Shown here: positions 1 through 4,661 of the stretch, piece by piece
Layout of the letters: every line of letters starts with the position of its first letter
How positions within the stretch are numbered: position 1 is the stretch's first letter
NCBI GenBank assembly: GCA_049511115.1
Contig: JBEKYH010000351.1
Location: 1 to 5,649, forward strand
Source: JBEKYH01 sp049511115
GTDB lineage: Bacteria; Planctomycetota; Phycisphaerae; Tepidisphaerales; Tepidisphaeraceae
Length of the DNA: 5,649 nt
Direction: 5' to 3'
Program-made: the position numbers and the translations under genes
Notes under the pieces: model-generated
What the model saw: the letters and a program-made list of their open reading frames with translations, nothing else
Databases searched by the model: none
Told to the model about the DNA's origin: nothing

Positions 1-93
1 GTAGGCACGCTGATAGCCCAGAGCTTTCTCGAAGAACTGAGCGGCAGCCTCGCAGTCGGATACGTGCAGTTCGGGAAACATGGCGTTGAACAT
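1..93 (-). CDS. VOC (glyoxalase/bleomycin-resistance fold) protein, N-terminal fragment
   Basis: Only the first 31 codons are in the window; the gene runs off the left edge. The peptide starts MFNAMFPELHVSDCEAAAQF and continues FEKALGYQRAY. A beta strand reading PELHVSD followed by a helix with AAAQFFEKALGY is the standard opening of vicinal-oxygen-chelate proteins, where a first-strand residue such as H10 is often a metal ligand. The ATG at 93 is preceded by GGGAG (100-104) at a 6-base spacing, which supports this start; an in-frame ATG at 81 is a weaker alternative. It lies 84 bases downstream of the hydrolase on the same strand. The family includes glyoxalases, dioxygenases and antibiotic-binding proteins, so the fold is fairly sure but substrate and reaction cannot be told from this fragment. 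Confidence 0.75.
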   Translation of the reverse strand, partial: MFNAMFPELHVSDCEAAAQFFEKALGYQRAY

Positions 94-139
94 TCGGTGC
101 TCCCGTTGGGGGATAAATACCGTTTTTTCTTCAGACAAC

Positions 140-149
140 GGAACGTTCC
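140..149. promoter_or_regulatory. 10-bp perfect palindrome upstream of the VOC gene
   Basis: GGAACGTTCC is a perfect palindrome in the 84-base gap between the hydrolase stop and the VOC start, about 46 bases before the VOC ATG. A TATTTA box (114-119, minus strand) lies between it and the start. It could be a repressor operator for the VOC gene, but one palindrome of this length can arise by chance and no convincing -35/-10 pair is visible. Confidence 0.2.
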
Positions 150-177
150 AGTTTAGATCGGCCCAACTGATGCGGGA

Positions 178-1209
178 TCACTTCGCCGCTTCGACGCCGA
201 TCTTCAATTCCTTCACTGCCACCCCGTCGCTCCAGGTGCCCATGAAGCGCTGCTGCGGCGTATTGCCCAGGGCGTACGGGGCGTTTTTGCCATAGAACGC
301 GTCGTCGGTGAGGGCGTCGAAGAGTTTCCAGACGCCATAGTAATCCAGGGCGGTCAGGGAGTTTTGTTCGACGTGTTCGCGGACGGCGGCGCGGATCGGG
401 CCGACGGGTTGGGCGGGTTGATCGGAGGCGGACAGGACCGCGATCGCCACCGGGGCCATGTGGTCGGCGACCAGGGGCGGGGTGCCGTGGTTGTCGGAGA
501 CGAGGGTGACGAAGTCCTTTTTTGCAGGGGGGATTTGCTGGAGGGCGGTGAAGATTATTTTGCCGGGGGCGATGCCGGCGATGCGATCTTGATCGCCGAC
601 GATGACCAGGGCGAAGGTCGCGGGGTCAATGTTGGAAAGATCGCCACCCAGCGGCGGGCCGCCGGGCTCGACGCAGCAGATGGCCTTGGGGATCGGCAGG
701 TTTTCGTGGGCTGCCAAGGCGGCGAGGCTGGCGGTGATAATGCCGCCCATGGAGTGGCCGACGATGGCGACGTGATTAAGTTCGGGGCGAACATGCGAGC
801 CGGTTTGCAATTCGGCGAGGGCGGCTTTCACGGCGGCGATGGTGTTGGGAACAAAATCGGCCAGGGGCGTCGTTTCGGCGGCCTGATAGCGGGGATAGAT
901 AACGATGTTCCCGCGGCGGACGATGTGGGTGATCCAGGCGCCGTAGTCGTTTGGGTTCATCGCGCTCCAGCCGTGATTGAAGATAATCAGCGGCGCGGAT
1001 TTGGGAGCGGGATCGGCAGGCTCGAAAATCCAGAATTCGGAGTTGCCTTCGCCATAGCGGTGGGCGGTGATTTTTGCGGAGGCGTAGTCAGTGCCGCCGG
1101 GACCGGAGGCGGGTTGCGGTGGGGGAGTGGCCGTAGTGTCGGGAGCGGCGGATGCTGTGGAGGCCGCGAGGAGTACGATGGTGCAGAGGAGGAGGAGATA
1201 TTTTGGCAT
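178..1209 (-). CDS. Secreted alpha/beta hydrolase (chlorophyllase/PET-hydrolase-like)
   Basis: This is an exported serine hydrolase of 343 residues, probably an esterase or lipase; the substrate is unknown. Residues 1-21 (MPKYLLLLCTIVLLAASTASA) form a signal peptide with an AxA-type cleavage site. The mature protein shows an oxyanion-hole motif NHGW (78-81), the nucleophile elbow GHSMGG with Ser153, a VGDQD strand end offering the acid (D206 or D208), and a likely catalytic His241 in SDNHG. About 75 residues follow the triad, including ALDYYGVWKLFDAL and the tail GNTPQQRFMGTWSDG, which look like an ordered C-terminal extension. I chose the ATG at 1209 because it begins the signal peptide; a TTG at 1218 would add three residues. 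No Shine-Dalgarno is visible before either. The gene is divergent from the propeller gene and followed by the VOC gene after 84 bases. The fold is certain, the subfamily less so. Confidence 0.9.
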   Translation of the reverse strand: MPKYLLLLCTIVLLAASTASAAPDTTATPPPQPASGPGGTDYASAKITAHRYGEGNSEFWIFEPADPAPKSAPLIIFNHGWSAMNPNDYGAWITHIVRRGNIVIYPRYQAAETTPLADFVPNTIAAVKAALAELQTGSHVRPELNHVAIVGHSMGGIITASLAALAAHENLPIPKAICCVEPGGPPLGGDLSNIDPATFALVIVGDQDRIAGIAPGKIIFTALQQIPPAKKDFVTLVSDNHGTPPLVADHMAPVAIAVLSASDQPAQPVGPIRAAVREHVEQNSLTALDYYGVWKLFDALTDDAFYGKNAPYALGNTPQQRFMGTWSDGVAVKELKIGVEAAK

Positions 1210-1210
1210 A

Positions 1211-1240
1211 GCTTGCAATGGGTTGTGACCGCGTGCAATG
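1211..1240. repeat. Direct repeat GCKTGCAATG, two copies 20 bp apart
   Basis: GCTTGCAATG (1211-1220) and GCGTGCAATG (1231-1240) match at 9 of 10 bases, and their starts are exactly 20 bp apart, about two turns of the helix. They lie immediately upstream of the hydrolase ATG, where an operator would act on its transcription or translation start. With only two copies, chance cannot be excluded. Confidence 0.3.
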
Positions 1241-1281
1241 ATAACTGCGCGGCGGCGGGGATTGCCAGCGCGAACCCCACC

Positions 1282-1337
1282 CAGCCCTCCCCCGGATTAC
1301 GGCTCGACGTAGCTCGCCGCAGGCCGGGGGAGGGCTG
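1282..1337. repeat. Inverted repeat with perfect 14-bp arms
   Basis: CAGCCCTCCCCCGG (1282-1295) is the exact reverse complement of CCGGGGGAGGGCTG (1324-1337), with a 28-base centre. The arms would form a very stable GC-rich cruciform or RNA hairpin. No T-run follows on either strand, so it is not a classical intrinsic terminator. Placement in a divergent intergenic region fits a dispersed REP- or MITE-like element; that class is inferred, since copy number cannot be seen here. Confidence 0.7.
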
Positions 1338-1357
1338 ATAACCGGGGGGAAAAAGAA

Positions 1358-1417
1358 CCCTCACCCTAACCCCCCTAACCCTCTCCTTGAGTACATGGAG
1401 AGAGGACCAGAGGGGGC
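1358..1417. repeat. CCCTAACCC tandem repeat with a small hairpin
   Basis: The stretch begins with CCCTCACCC (1358-1366), overlaps two adjoining exact copies of CCCTAACCC (1364-1372 and 1373-1381), and continues into CTCTCC (1381-1386), which pairs with GGAGAG (1397-1402) around a 10-base loop. The right flank (GGACCAGAGGGGGCC) is a loose, imperfect complement of the left flank. The overall look, pyrimidine-rich left and purine-rich right around a short centre, resembles dispersed intergenic repeats found in many GC-rich bacterial genomes. It begins 20 bases after the preceding inverted repeat. Confidence 0.5.
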
Positions 1418-1435
1418 CAGAAGCGACGCCGCGTC

Positions 1436-1467
1436 TTCACATTTATTTCATGTAACATCTCTATCTT
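1436..1467 (+). promoter_or_regulatory. AT-rich promoter-like stretch for the propeller gene
   Basis: After the GC-rich repeats the sequence turns AT-rich. TTCACA (1436-1441) is a possible -35 box; CTCTAT (1459-1464) lies 17 bases after it and TATCTT (1462-1467) 20 bases after it. TGTAACAT (1451-1458) is another -10-like option. None is a good consensus match, so the region is a plausible promoter position more than an identified promoter. The rest of the 315-base gap between the divergent start codons is taken up by the repeats listed separately. Confidence 0.25.
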
Positions 1468-1511
1468 AGGGAGAGAACATAACGTGCGGAGTTGTCACTA
1501 TTTCTGGATTT

Positions 1512-1517
1512 GAGGAG
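1512..1517 (+). promoter_or_regulatory. Ribosome binding site deciding the propeller start
   Basis: GAGGAG lies 7 bases before the ATG at 1525. This strong Shine-Dalgarno selects that ATG over the in-frame TTG at 1492, which would put eleven poorly fitting residues before an otherwise normal signal peptide. Confidence 0.8.
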
Positions 1518-1524
1518 CTTTCAT

Positions 1525-2688
1525 ATGCGGTTTTCGAATTTCGTATTCGCGGCGACGCTGGCCGTTTCGGCCGGCGGGTTGCGCGCTCAAACGGCTGCGC
1601 CAGCGGCGCCGGATGCGGCGGCCAGTGGTCCTTATAAGGTGCTGGCGGATACCAAGGTGGGCGGCGAGGGCGGGTTTGATTATGTCGATTGCGATTCGGT
1701 CGGACGAAAGTTGTATGTCGTCCGGAGCGGGCGCGGGACGGGCCGCATTTCGACGTATGACCTGGATACGCTCAAGTTGCTGAAGGAGATTCCGGCCAAT
1801 GGCGGACACGGCGTGGCGGTGGACCCCAAGTCGGGCCACGGGTTTGCCAGCAGCAATCCGGTGGTGATGTTTGACACGACGACGTTGGAGCCGATCAAGT
1901 CGATTCAGGTTGAGGGGAGTCCGGACGGACTATTTTACGAGCCGTTCAAGCAGCAGATTTATATTTTGAGCCATAGCGCGCCGAACGTGACGGTGATCAA
2001 CGCGTCGGATGGGTCGATTGCCGGGACGATCGACCTGGGCGGGGCTCCGGAGGAGGGACAGAGCGACGGGCTGGGGCATGCGTACATTGACGTGGAGAGC
2101 GGCGATAATGTTGCGGTTGTGGATTGCGCGACGCTGGCGGTGACGGGGCACTATGACATTTCGGCCTCGGGGACCGGGCCGGCGGGATTGGCGATGGATG
2201 CGAAGAATCGCATCATCTTTTCGTATTGCCGCACGCCGAATGTATGCGTCATCCTCAATGCGGATACGGGCAAGGTGCTGACCACGCTGCCGATTGGCGT
2301 GGGGTGTGACGCGGCGGAGTTTAATCCCGATACGCTGGAGGCGTTCAGTTCGCAGGGGGACGGAACGCTGACGGTCATCAAGGAAAACAGCCCGACGGAT
2401 TTTGCGGTTGAGCAGACGGTGAAGACCAAGACGGGGGCGAAGTGCTCGACGCTGGACGCCAAGACGGGGCATGTGATTCTTACGACGACTGACTACATGG
2501 CTCCGGCGACGCGGCCGGCCGGCGCGGCGGCGGGTGGTGGGCCTGGTGGTGGACCAGGCGGGCCGGGTGCTGGTCCCGGTGGCGGCGGGCCGGGCGCTGG
2601 GCGGCGCGGCGGTCGCGGCCGCGGACGCGGAACGCCGGTTCCGGGATCGTTCCAGCTTATCGTGGTTGGGAAGGATGCGACGACCTGA
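1525..2688 (+). CDS. Exported YncE-like YVTN beta-propeller protein
   Basis: The product has 387 residues and is predicted to be secreted. A signal peptide (MRFSNFVFAATLAVSAGGLRA, residues 1-21) precedes an Ala/Pro linker and then a seven-bladed-propeller-type repeat region (about 36-320). Blades are visible as recurring pairs such as RKLYVVRSG with RISTYDLDTLKLLKEI, NPVVMFDTTTLEPIKSI, NVTVINASDGSIAGTIDLGG, NVAVVDCATLAVTGHYDI and NVCVILNADTGKVLTTLPIG. This is the YncE/40-residue-repeat family, whose members are usually periplasmic or extracellular and mostly of undefined biochemical role. Residues 332-369 form a Gly/Pro/Arg-rich loop, AAAGGGPGGGPGGPG then ending RRGGRGRGRG, inserted before the final strand VPGSFQLIVVGK. 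A terminator follows the stop codon. Family assignment is strong; function is unknown. Confidence 0.9.
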   Translation: MRFSNFVFAATLAVSAGGLRAQTAAPAAPDAAASGPYKVLADTKVGGEGGFDYVDCDSVGRKLYVVRSGRGTGRISTYDLDTLKLLKEIPANGGHGVAVDPKSGHGFASSNPVVMFDTTTLEPIKSIQVEGSPDGLFYEPFKQQIYILSHSAPNVTVINASDGSIAGTIDLGGAPEEGQSDGLGHAYIDVESGDNVAVVDCATLAVTGHYDISASGTGPAGLAMDAKNRIIFSYCRTPNVCVILNADTGKVLTTLPIGVGCDAAEFNPDTLEAFSSQGDGTLTVIKENSPTDFAVEQTVKTKTGAKCSTLDAKTGHVILTTTDYMAPATRPAGAAAGGGPGGGPGGPGAGPGGGGPGAGRRGGRGRGRGTPVPGSFQLIVVGKDATT

Positions 2689-2719
2689 TCTAACGATATC
2701 GCAAATTGATTCTCGACGA

Positions 2720-2760
2720 CCGCCCCCCGGATCCCCCATGCCGGGCGGGCGGTTTTTTTT
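2720..2760 (+). terminator. Rho-independent terminator after the propeller gene
   Basis: CCGCCCCCCGG (2720-2730) pairs with CCGGGCGGGCGG (2741-2752) with one bulged base and a 10-base loop, followed directly by eight T residues (2753-2760). It starts 31 bases after the stop codon, so the propeller gene appears to be a single-gene unit. Confidence 0.9.
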
Positions 2761-2811
2761 GGCAGGGGGCGCGAATAGATGTGGGCGGATTTTTGTGGCA
2801 AACCAGCGGGT

Positions 2812-2906
2812 AGGACTGAGGGCCGAGGACTGAGGACTGAGATCAAAGACAAAGAGCACTTTGTCTTTGCCTGTCTCTCAGTCCTTGGCCCTCAGTCCTC
2901 AGTCCT
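2812..2906. repeat. Heptamer-built imperfect palindrome with perfect central hairpin
   Basis: The centre is a perfect 11-bp hairpin, CAAAGACAAAG (2844-2854) against CTTTGTCTTTG (2859-2869), with a 4-base loop AGCA. The outer arms are strings of 7-base units. From 2813 the left arm reads GGACTGA, GGGCCGA, GGACTGA, GGACTGA. Read as its reverse complement inward from 2905, the right arm is GGACTGA, GGACTGA, GGGCCAA, GGACTGA. The units are the same but their order differs, so the arms pair with offsets. It sits between the converging propeller and aldo/keto reductase genes, ending 9 bases from the latter's stop codon. It may act as a transcription barrier in both directions or be a dispersed repeat; neither strand shows a proper T-run after it. 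Confidence 0.8.
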
Positions 2907-2914
2907 ATTGCCTC

Positions 2915-3946
2915 CTAAGCGATAATCTTGTCATACATCCCGCCATACACGATTGCCCTCACGCGATCGCGCTTGAAGAAGTCATGGGGGAAACCCAACT
3001 CGACGTGGCTGGCCTCATCAAGCTGTTTCAGATGATCCGGCCCCAGTTGCAGGTCCGCGCTGGCCATATTGTCCTGGAACTGGGCGAATTTCCGCGCCCC
3101 GATGATCGGGATCACCGGCTGCGGCCGATAGCGCAGCCATGCCAGCGCGACCTGGGCCGGGCTTGCCTCCACCTGCGCGGAAACGGATTTCAGCGCGGCG
3201 ACGATGCGCTCGGTGCGCGCCGGGTCAGGCCGGAACTGCTGCATTGATTCATTGGAGAGGCGCGCATCCTGCGGCGAGCCGCCCTGGTATTTTCCCGTCA
3301 ATACGCCGCCGGCCAGGGGCGACCAAGCCGTCACCCCCACGCCCAATGCCGCAGCCATGGGGAGCAACTCGCGCTCCGGCGTGCGCTCGGCCAGGCTGTA
3401 TTCAATTTGCAGTCCGATAAACGGCGACCAGCCGCGCAGCTCGGCGATGGTGTTGAATCGCGCGATCCACCACGCCGGCGCGTCGGATACTCCGACGTAC
3501 AAAACTTTTCCCTGCCGCACCAGATCATCAAACGCCCGCACGACCTCCTCCAGCGGAGTGATCTGGTCCCAGATATGCAGCCAATACAGGTCGATGTAGT
3601 CGGTCTTCAGCCGCTTCAAGCTGCCTTCGACGGCGGTGAACATGCTCTTGCGATGGTTGCCCGCCGCGTTGGCATCGTTGCCCGGCATGGCGTTGGTGAA
3701 CTTGGTGGCCAGCACGATCGAGTCGCGGTGGCCCTGCATGAATTCGCCGAGAAACGTCTCGCTGACGCCGTTGGTGTAGACATTGGCCGTATCGATGAAA
3801 TTCCCGCCCGCTTCGCGATAAGCGTCATAAATCTTACGGGATTCATCCTTGCTCGACCCCCAGCCCCAGTCCTCGCCGAAGGTCATGGTTCCCAGTGAGA
3901 TCTCCGAGACGCGCAGGCCGCTGTGGCCGAGAAGGCGGTAACGCAT
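2915..3946 (-). CDS. Aldo/keto reductase, NADP(H)-dependent type
   Basis: The product is a 343-residue cytoplasmic oxidoreductase of the aldo/keto reductase superfamily, which reduces aldehydes and ketones to alcohols or does the reverse using a nicotinamide cofactor. It begins MRYRLLGHSGLRVSEISLGT, the typical first strand of the TIM barrel. The catalytic tetrad is visible as D52 (FIDTANVY), Y57, K82 (LATKF) and H124 (YWLHIWD). YVGVSDAPAWW (150-160), QIEYSLAER (180-188) and AWSPLAGGVLTGKY (207-220) are further barrel signatures. PIIGARKFAQFQDN (280-293) matches the segment that binds the cofactor phosphate in this superfamily. Length is normal and all key residues are present. The ATG at 3946 follows an AAGGAG box. 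There is a promoter candidate of its own, so it is probably not simply the third gene of the upstream operon. Physiological substrate is unknown. Confidence 0.95.
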   Translation of the reverse strand: MRYRLLGHSGLRVSEISLGTMTFGEDWGWGSSKDESRKIYDAYREAGGNFIDTANVYTNGVSETFLGEFMQGHRDSIVLATKFTNAMPGNDANAAGNHRKSMFTAVEGSLKRLKTDYIDLYWLHIWDQITPLEEVVRAFDDLVRQGKVLYVGVSDAPAWWIARFNTIAELRGWSPFIGLQIEYSLAERTPERELLPMAAALGVGVTAWSPLAGGVLTGKYQGGSPQDARLSNESMQQFRPDPARTERIVAALKSVSAQVEASPAQVALAWLRYRPQPVIPIIGARKFAQFQDNMASADLQLGPDHLKQLDEASHVELGFPHDFFKRDRVRAIVYGGMYDKIIA

Positions 3947-3952
3947 GGCAGG

Positions 3953-3958
3953 CTCCTT
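3953..3958 (-). promoter_or_regulatory. Ribosome binding site of the aldo/keto reductase gene
   Basis: AAGGAG on the minus strand lies 6 bases before the ATG at 3946, a near-ideal Shine-Dalgarno that confirms this start. Confidence 0.8.
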
Positions 3959-3990
3959 CGTTCGTTTTTAGATTAAAAGCGCAATGGGAG

Positions 3991-4019
3991 TTCTTATGCG
4001 CGCCCGGCGTTAGAGTCAA
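3991..4019 (-). promoter_or_regulatory. Probable sigma-70-type promoter of the aldo/keto reductase gene
   Basis: On the minus strand TTGACT (4014-4019) and TAAGAA (3991-3996) are separated by exactly 17 bases. The -35 matches consensus in five of six positions; the -10 is weaker. A start of transcription near 3984 would leave a leader of roughly 40 bases ending in the AAGGAG box. This makes the gene an independent unit despite having the same orientation as the two genes upstream. Confidence 0.45.
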
Positions 4020-4045
4020 ACCTTCACGTGATCTTCAAACTGCCA

Positions 4046-4651
4046 TTATCGATCCACGTGAATCGCCTTTGCCACCGCATCAAGCAGGGCTTTGTCGCCC
4101 AAATTCAGCAGTCCGGGCTTTTGAAGCTGCAGCGTAACAGCCATATGGTTGGGAAAAACAGAACAGATGACCATGTCCGACTCGATGGCCGGCCCGTCGT
4201 CAGTCTGCATTTGGAAGGTGCCATCAATTTCCACAGCGCGATTTCCGTCCAGGCTCGCGTCTTTTGCTCGAACGTCAACATTCCCAAAAATCACTGAGCC
4301 CATGCCGCTGTTTGTAAAATAATCGGCCGCCGAAGAAAGCTGCCGCAAATGCACACAGTAGATGATGAGCTTGCGCGGCGCAAACTGCGTCGCACTCGCC
4401 TCGGGCTCCTGGGCGACCGCGCGGGCCACCGGGTAAAAGTCCCTGGGGTTGGGGCTGATGTCCCACGTCGCCGGCAGGCGAAAGTGCACGCCGCCGTACG
4501 ATTGCACGGGTCCCAGGGCCACATTTCTCGCACCTGGAATGATCGTTTGGTCTACCAGCGAGGCCAGGCCCACCGCGCCGAGCAGAACCAGCCACATCAC
4601 GCCCTGCATGGCAGCGTATCGGGCGCGGGTGTACTCGCCGGGTTTGGCCAT
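4046..4651 (-). CDS. Membrane-anchored protein of unknown function
   Basis: I do not recognise this gene with confidence. It encodes 201 residues: a short basic N-terminus (K3, R9, R11), one membrane helix at about 14-33 (AMQGVMWLVLLGAVGLASLV), then an extracytoplasmic domain of about 165 residues. That domain opens with YGGVHFRLPATWDISP (52-67), contains RKLIIYCVHL (93-102) and ends in LLNLGDKALLDAVAKAIHVD. An early LPxxW motif, several beta strands and a closing helix recall the PsbP/Mog1/DUF1795 fold, but that is a guess from pattern only. C99 and C163 could pair. The start at 4651 has no clear Shine-Dalgarno, but it lies 10 bases after the phosphatase stop codon, so translational coupling within an operon is likely. 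A role linked to the phosphatase is inferred only from position. Confidence 0.8.
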   Translation of the reverse strand: MAKPGEYTRARYAAMQGVMWLVLLGAVGLASLVDQTIIPGARNVALGPVQSYGGVHFRLPATWDISPNPRDFYPVARAVAQEPEASATQFAPRKLIIYCVHLRQLSSAADYFTNSGMGSVIFGNVDVRAKDASLDGNRAVEIDGTFQMQTDDGPAIESDMVICSVFPNHMAVTLQLQKPGLLNLGDKALLDAVAKAIHVDR

Positions 4652-4661
4652 GGCAGCATTC

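Noticed and set aside
1282..1337. 14-bp-arm inverted repeat as an intrinsic terminator
   Set aside because: No T-run follows on either strand, and no gene ends nearby because both neighbours start here.
364..1338. Plus-strand open frame of 324 codons
   Set aside because: It is antisense to the hydrolase, which has a signal peptide and a full catalytic triad. The plus-strand product is Gly/Asp-rich with no domain logic, as expected for the shadow of a GC-rich gene.
1492..1524. Upstream TTG start for the propeller gene
   Set aside because: The ATG at 1525 has GAGGAG at a 7-base spacing and begins a clean signal peptide, while the extension spoils it.
1930..2859. Minus-strand open frame of 309 codons
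   Set aside because: It is antisense to the propeller gene and extends through the terminator and heptamer palindrome. Its Arg-rich product has no recognisable fold.
2812..2906. Heptamer array as a CRISPR or tRNA/ncRNA gene
   Set aside because: Units are only 7 bases with no spacers, and the central hairpin lacks any tRNA-like or known RNA layout; it is better described as an inverted repeat.
3407..3898. Plus-strand open frame of 163 codons
   Set aside because: It lies fully opposite the aldo/keto reductase, whose tetrad residues are intact; the plus-strand product shows no motif.
4023..4062. Inverted TTCACGTG / CACGTGAA pair near the end of the membrane protein gene
   Set aside because: CACGTG is itself palindromic, so any two copies look inverted. 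The loop is 24 bases, no T-run follows, and one arm is inside codons for the protein's C-terminus. Not a convincing terminator or operator.
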